Shown: one piece after another, positions 1 to 7,605 of the stretch
Layout: each line of letters opens with the position of its first letter
Numbering within the stretch: position 1 is the stretch's first letter
DNA from: an uncultured Alphaproteobacteria bacterium
GTDB lineage: Bacteria > Pseudomonadota > Alphaproteobacteria > Micropepsales > Micropepsaceae
Length of the DNA stretch: 36,321 bases
Assembly (NCBI GenBank): GCA_903857685.1
Contig: CAIOFO010000141.1
Location: forward strand, 1 to 36,321
Direction: 5' to 3'
The notes under the pieces: model-generated
The model's input: the letters and a program-made list of their open reading frames with translations, nothing else
Told to the model about the DNA's origin: nothing
Databases searched by the model: none
Made by a program: the position numbers and the translations under genes

Positions 1-595
1 CGTTGCCCTATGTGACACTCGCCGTGTTGTTACCGAGGAGCTTGCAGATGAATTGCAAATCGGCGTCGGTGAGGAAGTCTTTATGGTGGGCCGTTTTGTA
101 AACCATCAGGGCCGCCGCGATAACTTGTCGGCTGCCAGGTTCGGCTCAATCAGTATTATGCCGGAGCCAATTTGGAATAAAGCCGTACTGAAAGACCAAG
201 AAAGTTTCGGTGTCGAAATGCGGTCGCGCACCGGATTTTCTGGTTCCCCCGTTATTGTCTACCGCACTCCGGCCACAATTCTTGATGTCGGTCTTAAGAA
301 AGATAATTTCTGGGCCTTATTGGGAGTGAACTGGGGCTATATCCATGATGAAGATGGCGAAAACACATGGCTAAACGCGGTAGTTCCCGGTTGGAAGATT
401 ATGGATGTATTGGATACGCCGCAGCTTAAGAATTTCCATGCCGAACTAGAGCAGCGCGCACCTGACGGGTCGGGTGGTGCAGCAACTCCAGCTTTGGCAA
501 CAATGGCTGAACATGAAACCGATAATCCTTCCCATAAAGAGGATTTCATGAGTCTGCTAAGCGCGGCAGCGCAGTCGAGTAAATCAGCTTCCTAA
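1..595 (+). CDS. Trypsin-like serine protease, 3' part only
   Basis: The reading frame is open from the left edge (first full codon at position 2), so the start lies outside the window. A TTG at 53 is not a credible start because conserved-looking protein continues upstream of it. The visible part contains a G-F-S-G-S-P motif (codons near 235-252), the usual catalytic-serine context of chymotrypsin-fold (S1/HtrA-like) peptidases, in a beta-rich context. The His and Asp of the triad would be upstream and cannot be checked. The tail of about 40 residues is hydrophilic and looks disordered. Base composition is visibly less GC-rich than the rest of the window. The last 50 bases overlap, antisense, the end of the transposase gene, so the final residues may derive from the insertion. 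No signal peptide can be assessed. Protease fold: fairly sure. Substrate: unknown. Confidence 0.7.
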   Translation, partial: VALCDTRRVVTEELADELQIGVGEEVFMVGRFVNHQGRRDNLSAARFGSISIMPEPIWNKAVLKDQESFGVEMRSRTGFSGSPVIVYRTPATILDVGLKKDNFWALLGVNWGYIHDEDGENTWLNAVVPGWKIMDVLDTPQLKNFHAELEQRAPDGSGGAATPALATMAEHETDNPSHKEDFMSLLSAAAQSSKSAS

Positions 596-1436
596 ACATC
601 ATATATTGTGAGTCACGGTTGTTGCGGCGATACGAAAACTCGCTGACGTATTTCCAAAGATGCTTGCTGGAAACGTGTATGTGCGTTCCCTTGATCGAAC
701 GCTTTAACTGACCCCAATGCCCCTCAAGGCTGTTCGTATGCGTGATGCCGTCAACGTATTGCTCATTGGCATGGTTGACTGTGCCGTGGCTGAAACCAAT
801 GCCAGCAAGGTCACGGTAAGCGCCATGTTCGTCTGTGCTGATTTCCGTGCCGCGTTCGATATTCTTTTTTATGATTGGCTCTAAAGTCTTTTTGAGGCGA
901 TCAGGAACGGGACCCGCGATAACGCGGCCATCTCGCTGCAACATGCCGAACACGACAGTCTTGTTCTCCATGCCTGCCTTGTGACCTTTGCCGTGCTTCT
1001 TCCCGCCGACAAAAGTTTCATCAATTTCCACATGGCCGCTGAGAGGGCCCTTGCCGCTGCTATCAGCGGTTGCCATCAGCTTCCGCAGTTCATGCGCCAT
1101 GCGCCAAGCGGTTTTGTAAGTGCAGCCGATCTGGCGCTGTAATTCCTTCGCAGCAACACCGTGACGGGTGCTGGTCATCAGGTACATGGCAAAGAACCAT
1201 TGCGTCAGCGGTGTGCTGCTCTTGTGAAAGATGGTCCCGGCGCAGGGATAGACATGATGGCCGCATTCCTGACAGGCGAACGCCTTGCGCTTGTTCATGG
1301 CGTGGAAGATGGCATCCACCCCGCAGCCGGGGCAGGTGAATCGGGTACCGCCATGGGCGACCTTCAGGAGGGCCGTCAGGCAGGCCAAATCGTCGGGGAA
1401 ATCGGTCTGAAATTCCTTGAAAGTATATTGCGTCAT
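546..1436 (-). CDS. IS1595-family transposase (ISXO2-like)
   Basis: This 296-residue protein begins at ATG 1436. A purine-rich GAGGGA lies just upstream, and the longer open frame reaching 1559 is leader. It has an N-terminal zinc ribbon (C35, C38, C55, C58), a helix-turn-helix-like segment around 92-120, and an ISXO2-type DDE domain. That domain shows D139 in I-D-E-T-F-V-G-G-K, D202 in S-T-D-E-H-G-A-Y, and N235/E238 in H-T-N-S-L-E-G-H-W. Length and motif order match intact IS1595-family transposases, so the gene may be active. It sits between an accessory protease gene and argD. The 3' end overlaps the protease gene by 50 bases. No clear terminal inverted repeats were found by eye, so the element's borders are not defined here. 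Confidence 0.92.
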   Translation of the reverse strand: MTQYTFKEFQTDFPDDLACLTALLKVAHGGTRFTCPGCGVDAIFHAMNKRKAFACQECGHHVYPCAGTIFHKSSTPLTQWFFAMYLMTSTRHGVAAKELQRQIGCTYKTAWRMAHELRKLMATADSSGKGPLSGHVEIDETFVGGKKHGKGHKAGMENKTVVFGMLQRDGRVIAGPVPDRLKKTLEPIIKKNIERGTEISTDEHGAYRDLAGIGFSHGTVNHANEQYVDGITHTNSLEGHWGQLKRSIKGTHIHVSSKHLWKYVSEFSYRRNNRDSQYMMFRKLIYSTALPRLADS

Positions 1437-1453
1437 GGGTTCCCTCTGCAACC

Positions 1454-1496
1454 AGTACTTGCTATAAGTGATAGCATATCGAGTACTTGCTGTAAA
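1454..1496 (-). promoter_or_regulatory. Probable transposase promoter with paired repeats
   Basis: Read on the minus strand, TTTACA (1496-1491) and TATCAC (1473-1468) are 17 bases apart and 31 bases from the ATG at 1436, a sigma70-like layout. The same stretch carries a perfect 10-bp direct repeat, AGTACTTGCT, at 1454-1463 and 1482-1491 (28-base period). It also has an inverted repeat GCTAT-N5-ATAGC at 1461-1475 that covers the -10. The repeats could bind the transposase or a regulator. This is inference. Confidence 0.4.
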
Positions 1497-1606
1497 GGGA
1501 TAAATGCGGATGAGTCGGGCCCGAATCGGCACCCCACAGGATTGACGCAGACCTCCCATAACTTGTCTTGATATGCGGGAAGGCGGATAAGCACGCCCTT
1601 TCGCCC

Positions 1607-1621
1607 AAGGAGTCTGCCGTG
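1607..1621 (+). promoter_or_regulatory. Shine-Dalgarno that fixes the argD GTG start
   Basis: AAGGAG at 1607-1612, six bases before GTG 1619. This is the strongest ribosome-binding site near the gene, and it sets the start 51 bases inside the longest open frame. Confidence 0.8.
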
Positions 1622-2809
1622 TTTCCCGTTTTGCTTCCCACCTATAACCGGACGGACATCGCCTTCGTCCGCGGCGAGGGGTCCTGGCTTTTCGCCGAGG
1701 ATGGCAAGCGCTACCTGGATTTCGGGGCCGGCATCGCGGTCAATGCCTTCGGCCATGCCAACCCGAAATTGGTCGCGGCCCTCACCGAACAGGCCGGCAA
1801 GCTCTGGCATACCTCCAATCTCTACCGGGTGCCGGGACAGCAGAGCCTGGCCGAAAAGCTGGTGGCGAACAGCTTTGCCGACACGGTGTTTTTCACCAAT
1901 TCGGGCGCCGAGGCCGCCGAACTCGCCTTCAAGATGGCCCGCCGCTACCAGTATGTCAGCGGCCATCCTGAGCGCTACCAGATCATCAGTTTCGAGGGCG
2001 CCTTTCACGGCCGCACCCTGGCGACGATCGCCGCCACGGGGAATGAGAAATATCTCGAAGGCTTCGGACCGAAAGTGCAGGGCTTCGACCAGGTGCCGCT
2101 GGAGGATTTGCCGGCGCTGAACCGGATGATCGGGCCGCAGACCGCCGCCTTGATCATCGAGCCGTTGCAGGGCGAGGGCGGCGTGCGCCCCGTGGCGCCG
2201 GAATTCCTGCGCGCCTTGCGCAAGATCTGCGACGACAAGGGCCTGCTGCTGATCTTCGACGAAATCCAGACCGGCATCGGCCGCACCGGAAAATTGTTCG
2301 CCTATGAGTGGCTGGGCATCGTCCCCGACATCATGTGCATCGCCAAGGCGATTGGCGGCGGTTTTCCGCTGGGCGCGCTGCTGGCCACCGCCGAGGCGGC
2401 AAAAGGCATGACCGTCGGCACCCACGGCACCACCTTTGGCGGCAATCCCCTGGCCATGGCGGTGGGCAATGCCGCGCTGGACCTGGCGCTGGCGCCGGGC
2501 TTTCTGGAGCATGTGGGCAAGGTCGCCGGCTATCTGAACCAGCAACTGGGCGCGCTGGTGGCGGCCCACCCCGCCATCTTCGAAAGCGTGCGCGGCCAGG
2601 GCCTGATGCTGGGCCTGAAAATGAAAATTCCCAACACCGACTTCATCACCGCCGCAAGGCAAGCGGGCCTGGTGGTGCTGCCGGCCGGCGACAATGTGGT
2701 GCGGCTGTTGCCGCCCCTGACAATTTCGGAATCGGAAGTGCGCGAAGGCATGGAATTGATGAACCGGGCCGCCGCCACGCTGGAATCGCAAAAGGCAGCC
2801 GCGCAATGA
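1619..2809 (+). CDS. argD: Acetylornithine/succinyldiaminopimelate aminotransferase
   Basis: PLP-dependent class III aminotransferase of arginine synthesis. It converts N-acetylglutamate semialdehyde to N-acetylornithine with glutamate, and family members often also act in the diaminopimelate route. The start is GTG 1619, because AAGGAG at 1607-1612 lies six bases upstream. The in-frame TTG at 1568 would add an atypical leader. From GTG the protein is 396 residues, normal for ArgD. Visible motifs are N-S-G-A-E-A for phosphate binding, [16 protein letters not shown], and the PLP lysine K243 in A-K-A-I-G-G-G-F-P. It is coupled to argF by an ATGA overlap. The IS1595-like gene lies immediately upstream, so the native promoter may have been altered. 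Confidence 0.97.
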   Translation: MFPVLLPTYNRTDIAFVRGEGSWLFAEDGKRYLDFGAGIAVNAFGHANPKLVAALTEQAGKLWHTSNLYRVPGQQSLAEKLVANSFADTVFFTNSGAEAAELAFKMARRYQYVSGHPERYQIISFEGAFHGRTLATIAATGNEKYLEGFGPKVQGFDQVPLEDLPALNRMIGPQTAALIIEPLQGEGGVRPVAPEFLRALRKICDDKGLLLIFDEIQTGIGRTGKLFAYEWLGIVPDIMCIAKAIGGGFPLGALLATAEAAKGMTVGTHGTTFGGNPLAMAVGNAALDLALAPGFLEHVGKVAGYLNQQLGALVAAHPAIFESVRGQGLMLGLKMKIPNTDFITAARQAGLVVLPAGDNVVRLLPPLTISESEVREGMELMNRAAATLESQKAAAQ

Positions 2810-3744
2810 ACGCTCCCGTGAGTAATCCGCCCCGGCATTTTCTTGATATCTCCGACCATGACAGCGCCACGCTGCGCGGCCTGATTGACGACGCCAAGAA
2901 GCGCAAGGCGGCGCGGCGCGGCCTCTCCAAGGGCGTCGCCGATGCCGACCGGCCGCTGGACGGCAAGGTGCTGGCGATGATCTTCGACAAGCAGTCCACC
3001 CGCACCCGCATCTCGTTCGACGTGGCGGCGCGGCAGCTGGGCGGCACCACATTGATGCTGACCGGCAATGAGATGCAGCTCGCCCGCGAGGAGACCATCG
3101 CCGATACAGCGCGGGTGATTTCGCGCTATGTCGATGCCATCATGATCCGGTTGCTGGACCATGAGATGGTCGAGGAATTGGCGCTCAATGCCAGCATTCC
3201 GGTGATCAACGGCCTGACCAAATGGTCCCATCCCTGTCAGGTGATGGCCGATGTGCTGACCTATGAGGAACACAAGGGCCCCATCGCGGGCACCACCGTG
3301 GCCTGGAGCGGCGACAGCAACAATGTGCTGACCAGTTGGGCGCATGCGGCGGTGAAACTCGGCTTCCAACTCAAGGTTGCCAGCCCCAAGGAATTGTCGG
3401 CCGATCCGGAACTGCGCGCCTGGCTGAAGAACAGCAAGAATGTGTTGCTGGGCGACGATGCGGAAAAGGCGGTGGCGGGGGCGGACTGCGTGGTGTCGGA
3501 CGCCTGGGTTTCGATGGGCGATGACAATGCCACCAAGCGGCACAATCTGCTGAGGCCCTACCAGGTCAATGGCGCCCTGATGAAGCTGGCCAAGAAGGAC
3601 GCCATCTTCATGCATTGCCTGCCCGCCCATCGCGGCGAGGAAGTCACCGACGAGGTGATCGACGGGCCGCAATCGGTGGTGTTCGACGAGGCCGAAAACC
3701 GCCTGCACGCCCAGAAGGCGATACTGGCTTGGGCGATGCGTTGA
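2806..3744 (+). CDS. argF: Ornithine carbamoyltransferase
   Basis: Forms citrulline from ornithine and carbamoyl phosphate in the cytoplasm (arginine pathway). The 312-residue protein starts at the ATG of the ATGA that also contains the argD stop, indicating translational coupling. Family signatures are present: S64-T-R-T-R68 for carbamoyl phosphate, H142-P-C-Q145, D232-A-W-V-S-M-G for ornithine, and H270-C-L-P273. Length is typical for the OTCase family. The argD-argF-hslO order is common in alphaproteobacteria. The open frame extends far upstream into argD, but that part is a shadow of argD. Confidence 0.97.
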   Translation: MNAPVSNPPRHFLDISDHDSATLRGLIDDAKKRKAARRGLSKGVADADRPLDGKVLAMIFDKQSTRTRISFDVAARQLGGTTLMLTGNEMQLAREETIADTARVISRYVDAIMIRLLDHEMVEELALNASIPVINGLTKWSHPCQVMADVLTYEEHKGPIAGTTVAWSGDSNNVLTSWAHAAVKLGFQLKVASPKELSADPELRAWLKNSKNVLLGDDAEKAVAGADCVVSDAWVSMGDDNATKRHNLLRPYQVNGALMKLAKKDAIFMHCLPAHRGEEVTDEVIDGPQSVVFDEAENRLHAQKAILAWAMR

Positions 3745-3775
3745 AAAGCTGCTCTATCCCCGCCATATAGGAACC

Positions 3776-4711
3776 ATGTCCGGGCTTCCCAAGGAATTTT
3801 CCGCCGCTGCCGGCGGCGATTTTGTCCTGCCGTTTGATATCGCCAAGGCGGGTATGCGCGGACGGCTGGTGCGGCTCGACCTCTCCTCGACCAGGGCGCT
3901 ATCGGCCCATGGCCTGCCGGAAGCCGCCGCCCGCGTGGCGGGGGAAACCCTGGCGCTGAGTGTGCTGCTGGGAACCGCCCTGAAGCTGGATGGCCGCCTG
4001 ACGGTCCAGACCAAGTCCGACGGACCTCTCGACCTGGTGCTGGCGGATTACTACGGCGGCGATGAACGCGGCGTGCGCGGCTTTGCCCGGCACGATTCAG
4101 CCCGCCTGGCGGATTTGAAAGACGCGAAATTTTCCGCCTTGGTGGGCAAGGGCTCGCTGGCCATCACCATCGAACCCCAGCGGGGCGGGCAGACCTATCA
4201 GGGTATTGTCGGGCTGTCCGAAGACGGCATCGCCGCCTCGGCCGAAACCTATTTCACCCAGTCCGAGCAATTGCCCACGGTGCTGCGCCTGGCCGCCGCC
4301 CCGCTCTATGTCGCGGGCGAAAAGCAGCCGCGCTGGCGGGCCGCCGGCATCATGCTTCAGATGACTCCGGAATCCGCCAAGCCCGGCGCCGCGCCGGAGG
4401 ATGTGCAGGGCAATGACGACTGGCGGCGCCTGTCGCTGATCCTGAAGACCGTGGAAGACCTGGAATTGCTCGACACCGACCTGGCGCCGGAAACCGTGCT
4501 GTGGCGGCTGTTCCACGAAGACGAAGTGCGGGTGCAGCCCCAGCTTGGCATCGCTTTCCGCTGCGACTGCGCGCCCGAACGCATCGCCACGGTGCTGCAA
4601 TCCTATGCCCCGGCGGAACGCGCCACCCTGGCCGACCCCGACGGCATCATCCGTGCCCGCTGCGAATTCTGCGGCATCACCCATGAAATTGCGCCGGACA
4701 GTCTAAGTTGA
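3776..4711 (+). CDS. hslO: Redox-regulated chaperone Hsp33
   Basis: Holdase chaperone activated by oxidation and unfolding in the cytoplasm. The 311-residue protein has the Hsp33 N-terminal domain and the C-terminal redox switch C263-x-C265 and C296-x-x-C299. These four cysteines bind zinc in the reduced form, and their spacing is canonical. It follows argF by 31 bases on the same strand and is probably read through from argDF. An AGGA element lies just before ATG 3776. It converges on argE, and the 69-base gap contains a hairpin. Confidence 0.96.
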   Translation: MSGLPKEFSAAAGGDFVLPFDIAKAGMRGRLVRLDLSSTRALSAHGLPEAAARVAGETLALSVLLGTALKLDGRLTVQTKSDGPLDLVLADYYGGDERGVRGFARHDSARLADLKDAKFSALVGKGSLAITIEPQRGGQTYQGIVGLSEDGIAASAETYFTQSEQLPTVLRLAAAPLYVAGEKQPRWRAAGIMLQMTPESAKPGAAPEDVQGNDDWRRLSLILKTVEDLELLDTDLAPETVLWRLFHEDEVRVQPQLGIAFRCDCAPERIATVLQSYAPAERATLADPDGIIRARCEFCGITHEIAPDSLS

Positions 4712-4718
4712 TCACCGG

Positions 4719-4746
4719 CCAATCGCAGTTGGACGGGTGCGATTGG
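4719..4746. terminator. Inverted repeat between convergent hslO and argE
   Basis: CCAATCGCA (4719-4727) and TGCGATTGG (4738-4746) form a perfect 9-bp stem with a 10-base loop. It lies between two converging genes, so it may end transcription in both directions. Neither side has a U-tract, so intrinsic termination is uncertain. Confidence 0.45.
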
Positions 4747-4780
4747 CGTTCGGCTGACCAAAGATTCGCTGGACCTTCGG

Positions 4781-5941
4781 TTATCCCGCCTCACCCTTGG
4801 CGATAATCTTGCGCAGAAACGCCTCGCAGGCCGCAAGCTCCGACAATTCGCAGAACTCATCGGCCCGGTGTGCCTGATCGATCGAGCCGGGGCCGCAGAT
4901 CACTGCCGGGATGCCGTAATTCTGGAAATGTCCCGCCTCGGTGCCATAGGACACCGCCTCCACCGCATTGGCGCCGGTGACTTCCCGCACCAGCCGCACC
5001 GCCGGTGAATCTTCGTCCATCCGAAGGCCGGGATAATGGGCATGCAGCTTGGTGATCATTCCCGCCTCGGCGGCGCGGGCGCGGTATTTCGGCAGGATCT
5101 CGCCCTCGGCCCGCCGCTGCACGGTATCGAGGATCGCCTGCGGGTCGCGGTCGGGCAGGCAGCGATATTCCCAGGTCACATCGGCCTGCCGCGCCAGGAT
5201 ATTCACCGCCGTGCCGCCGGCAATCACGGTCGCCTGCACGGTGGAATGGGGCGGATCGAAACGCGGGTCGGCATCGGCGCGCAGCCCGTCCCATACATTG
5301 TCCAGCATCGTCACGAATTCGCCCGCCATCATCACGGCATTGGCGCCTTTTTCCGGGGCGCTGGAATGATGCTCGTGGCCATGGCAGGTCGTGACCAGCT
5401 TGGCGCCGCCCTTGTGCGCCCCCACGATTTTCATCAGGGTCGGTTCGCCGACAATCGCCAGCGCCGGCTTGATGCCTTCGCGCTTTAGATCTTCCAGCAG
5501 GCCGGTGACCCCGACACAGCCCACTTCCTCATCATAGGACAGGGCAAAATGGATGGGGCGCGCGAGCTTCGCCCTGGCGATTTCCGGCGCCAGCGCCAGC
5601 GCCACGCCGACAAAGCCTTTCATGTCGCAGGCGCCGCGGCCGTAAAGCCTGCCGCCGCGCACTTCCGCCTTGAAGGGATCGCTGGACCAGTCCTGCCCGT
5701 CCACCGGCACGACATCGGTATGGCCCGACAGGACAATGCCGCCGTCGCGCTCCTTGCTACCGTCATGCGGCCCGAAGCTGGCGAAGAGATTGGCTTTCTG
5801 GCCGCTGGCGTCGGGGGTCATGCGGCAACGCGCGCCGGATTTTTCCAGCAGCGACCGCACGAAAGCAATCAGTTCCAGGTTGGAGGCGCGGCTGGTGGTA
5901 TCGAATCCGATAAGCGTCTTGACCAGGCCCAGCGCGTCCAT
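4781..5941 (-). CDS. argE: Acetylornithine deacetylase (M20 family)
   Basis: Hydrolyses N-acetylornithine to ornithine, the step linking the argD and argF products. The protein is 386 residues from ATG 5941. The longer open frame up to 6304 overlaps folE and is not coding. M20 metallopeptidase motifs are visible: S-G-H74-T-D-V-V-P, G-R-G-A-C-D106-M-K-G, catalytic E138/E139 in Y-D-E-E-V-G, E166 in V-G-E-P-T, and a C-terminal metal-ligand candidate H358 in D-Q-A-H-R-A-D-E-F. The gene starts eight bases after the folE stop and is the last gene of the minus-strand run. It is distinguished from dapE by overall similarity to alphaproteobacterial ArgE and by the arg neighbourhood. Confidence 0.92.
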   Translation of the reverse strand: MDALGLVKTLIGFDTTSRASNLELIAFVRSLLEKSGARCRMTPDASGQKANLFASFGPHDGSKERDGGIVLSGHTDVVPVDGQDWSSDPFKAEVRGGRLYGRGACDMKGFVGVALALAPEIARAKLARPIHFALSYDEEVGCVGVTGLLEDLKREGIKPALAIVGEPTLMKIVGAHKGGAKLVTTCHGHEHHSSAPEKGANAVMMAGEFVTMLDNVWDGLRADADPRFDPPHSTVQATVIAGGTAVNILARQADVTWEYRCLPDRDPQAILDTVQRRAEGEILPKYRARAAEAGMITKLHAHYPGLRMDEDSPAVRLVREVTGANAVEAVSYGTEAGHFQNYGIPAVICGPGSIDQAHRADEFCELSELAACEAFLRKIIAKGEAG

Positions 5942-5949
5942 TGGAATTC

Positions 5950-6576
5950 TTACCGGTCGTCGCGGCTGGCGGGATTGCCGATCACCGCCAGAAATTCCCG
6001 GCGCGTCACATCGTTCTCGCGGAAGGCGCCCAGCATGGTCGAGGTCACCATGGTGACCCCGGTCTTGTGCACGCCGCGCGTGGTCATGCACTGGTGCGCC
6101 GCCTCGATCACCACCGCCACGCCTTTTGGGCGCAGCACTTTCTGGATGGTGTTGGCGATCTGGGCATTCATCTTCTCCTGCACCTGAAGGCGGCGGGCGT
6201 AGGCCTCGACCACCCGCGCCAGCTTGGAAATACCGACCACGCGCTTGGTGGGCAGATATCCGACATGGGCGCGGCCGATGATGGGCGCCAGGTGATGCTC
6301 GCAATGGCTCTCGAACCGGATGTCTTTCAGGATTACCATATCGTCATAGCCCTCGATCTCCTCGAAGGTGCGCTTGAGATACTCCTCCGGGTCCTGGCCG
6401 TAACCCGAGAACCAGTCCTCGAAGGCGCGCGTCACCCGCGCCGGCGTGTCGACCAGGCCTTCGCGGTTCGGATCGTCGCCAGTCCAGCGCAGCAGGGTGT
6501 GAACGGCCTTTTCCGCTTCCGCGCGCGACGGGCGCGGCGGCAGCTTGGCCTTGGGCATGTCAATCTTGCGGCTCAT
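5950..6576 (-). CDS. folE: GTP cyclohydrolase I
   Basis: Converts GTP to 7,8-dihydroneopterin triphosphate, the first step of folate synthesis. The 208-residue protein has the zinc site C92-E-H-H95 (in E-S-H-C-E-H-H) and C163 (in H-Q-C-M-T-T-R-G), equivalent to C110/H113/C181 of the E. coli enzyme. The core folE signature around [16 protein letters not shown] is intact. It lies 70 bases after apaG and 8 bases before argE on the same strand. A perfect 9-bp inverted repeat sits directly in front of its start codon. Confidence 0.97.
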   Translation of the reverse strand: MSRKIDMPKAKLPPRPSRAEAEKAVHTLLRWTGDDPNREGLVDTPARVTRAFEDWFSGYGQDPEEYLKRTFEEIEGYDDMVILKDIRFESHCEHHLAPIIGRAHVGYLPTKRVVGISKLARVVEAYARRLQVQEKMNAQIANTIQKVLRPKGVAVVIEAAHQCMTTRGVHKTGVTMVTSTMLGAFRENDVTRREFLAVIGNPASRDDR

Positions 6577-6579
6577 GGA

Positions 6580-6601
6580 AATCCGGTTCTAAAACCGGAT
6601 T
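6580..6601. promoter_or_regulatory. Inverted repeat immediately upstream of folE
   Basis: AATCCGGTT (6580-6588), loop CTAA, AACCGGATT (6593-6601). The 9-bp stem is perfect and ends three bases before the folE start codon, so it covers the place where a ribosome-binding site should be. It could act as an operator or as a translation-limiting hairpin. Function is inferred. Confidence 0.4.
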
Positions 6602-6625
6602 AAACGCGGCCTTGGCGGCGCGTTT
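6602..6625 (-). terminator. Possible apaG terminator
   Basis: AAACGCG (6602-6608) pairs with CGCGTTT (6619-6625) around a GC-rich loop. It lies about 20 bases past the apaG stop on the minus strand. On that strand the second arm ends in TTT, a short U-tract. It stands next to the folE-proximal hairpin. Confidence 0.4.
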
Positions 6626-6646
6626 CAACCTTATATTGCGCAGGGC

Positions 6647-7090
6647 TTAGTGGATTTGCCGCTGTTCGTAGGGGCTTTCCAGCAGGAAAGCCGGAATTTC
6701 TGCCTCGAAGGCTTCGCCGGAAGCGGCCTTCATCTGGTAACGCCCGGTCATCAGGCCCGAAGCGGTCGGCAACGGACAGCCGCTGGTGTACTGGAATTTC
6801 TCTCCCGGCGCGATCACCGGCTGGGCCCCGACCACGCCCGGCCCGCTGACTTCCTGCACCCGGCCCACGCCGTCCGTGATGTTCCAGTAGCGGGACAGAA
6901 GCTGCACCGATTCCTGGCCGCGATTTTCAATCGTCACCGTGTAGGACCAGACATAGCGCCGGTCTTCCGGATCGGACTGGTCGTCTAGATAGGCGGGTTT
7001 CACCGCGACATGGATGAAACGGGTTTCGCGTTCATACATCGGGACGGTTTTTACCCCGATTTCGAAAAGAGGGTTTTCGCGCTCAAACAT
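6647..7090 (-). CDS. apaG: ApaG domain protein
   Basis: Small beta-sandwich protein of the ApaG family, which bacterial annotation links to Co2+/Mg2+ efflux without a settled biochemical role. The 147-residue form from ATG 7090 contains the family core: D-Q-S-D-P-E-D-R-R-Y-V-W-S-Y-T, the stretch L-L-S-R-Y-W-N-I-T-D, G-P-G-V-V-G, and Y-T-S-G-C-P-L. Most relatives begin near M18 (M-Y-E-R-E-T-R-F, codon at 7039), so the true start may be there and give 130 residues. Neither start has a convincing Shine-Dalgarno. The gene lies between osmC and folE in the minus-strand run. Confidence 0.93.
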   Translation of the reverse strand: MFERENPLFEIGVKTVPMYERETRFIHVAVKPAYLDDQSDPEDRRYVWSYTVTIENRGQESVQLLSRYWNITDGVGRVQEVSGPGVVGAQPVIAPGEKFQYTSGCPLPTASGLMTGRYQMKAASGEAFEAEIPAFLLESPYEQRQIH

Positions 7091-7170
7091 GACGCCAGTA
7101 TCGGTCCGCGTCCTCTCCCGTGCAAGCGTCTCAAGCGCGACGGGTTAACGCGGCCAACCAATTCGCGACA

Positions 7171-7605
7171 TCAGGCCGGCTCTACCGTCACGCTCGTTTT
7201 CACGGAACTGGCGATAAAACAGGCGTCGTGCGCCAGATGATGAATTTCATTCAATGTGGCGGCATCGGCGCTGGAGACCACTTTCGGCCGCAGAATGACC
7301 CGCGTCATCCACAGCCTGCCGCCGTCATTCTCCAGATAGCCAACGGCGTCGTCTTCGTATGATTCGACAATGACTTTCTTCTTGGTGGCGATGGCCAGGA
7401 AACTCAGCATGTGACAGGAGGACAGCGACGCCACCAGCATGTCCTCTGGATCGCCCTTGCTGGCATCGCCTTTGTAGGCGGGCGCGGCGGAAAATGTGAC
7501 CGGCGCACCATTCTTGAAGCTGATGGTGTGGTTGCGCGGATAGGTGTTGTAGGTGAAGGGCGCCTCGGTTTTTGACCAGCGCAGCGAAATTCCGTGTTCG
7601 GCCAT
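7171..7605 (-). CDS. OsmC/Ohr-family peroxidase
   Basis: A 144-residue OsmC-fold protein. The two catalytic-type cysteines are C64 (S-L-S-S-C-H-M-L-S-F) and C129 (H-D-A-C-F-I-A), the pair used for thiol-dependent reduction of organic hydroperoxides. It starts at ATG 7605, which shares one base with the metZ stop (TAATG on the minus strand), so translation is probably coupled to metZ. The longer open frame to 7641 is inside metZ. Substrate preference (Ohr or OsmC type) is not assigned. Confidence 0.92.
   Translation of the reverse strand: MAEHGISLRWSKTEAPFTYNTYPRNHTISFKNGAPVTFSAAPAYKGDASKGDPEDMLVASLSSCHMLSFLAIATKKKVIVESYEDDAVGYLENDGGRLWMTRVILRPKVVSSADAATLNEIHHLAHDACFIASSVKTSVTVEPA

Noticed and set aside
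1..1600. Defence island at the left edge
   Set aside because: Only a protease fragment and a transposase are visible, with no nuclease, NTPase or other effector partner inside the window.
1433..3052. 539-residue open frame antisense to argD/argF
   Set aside because: His/Gln/Arg-rich translation typical of an antisense shadow of GC-rich coding DNA. The sense frames are clear ArgD and ArgF.
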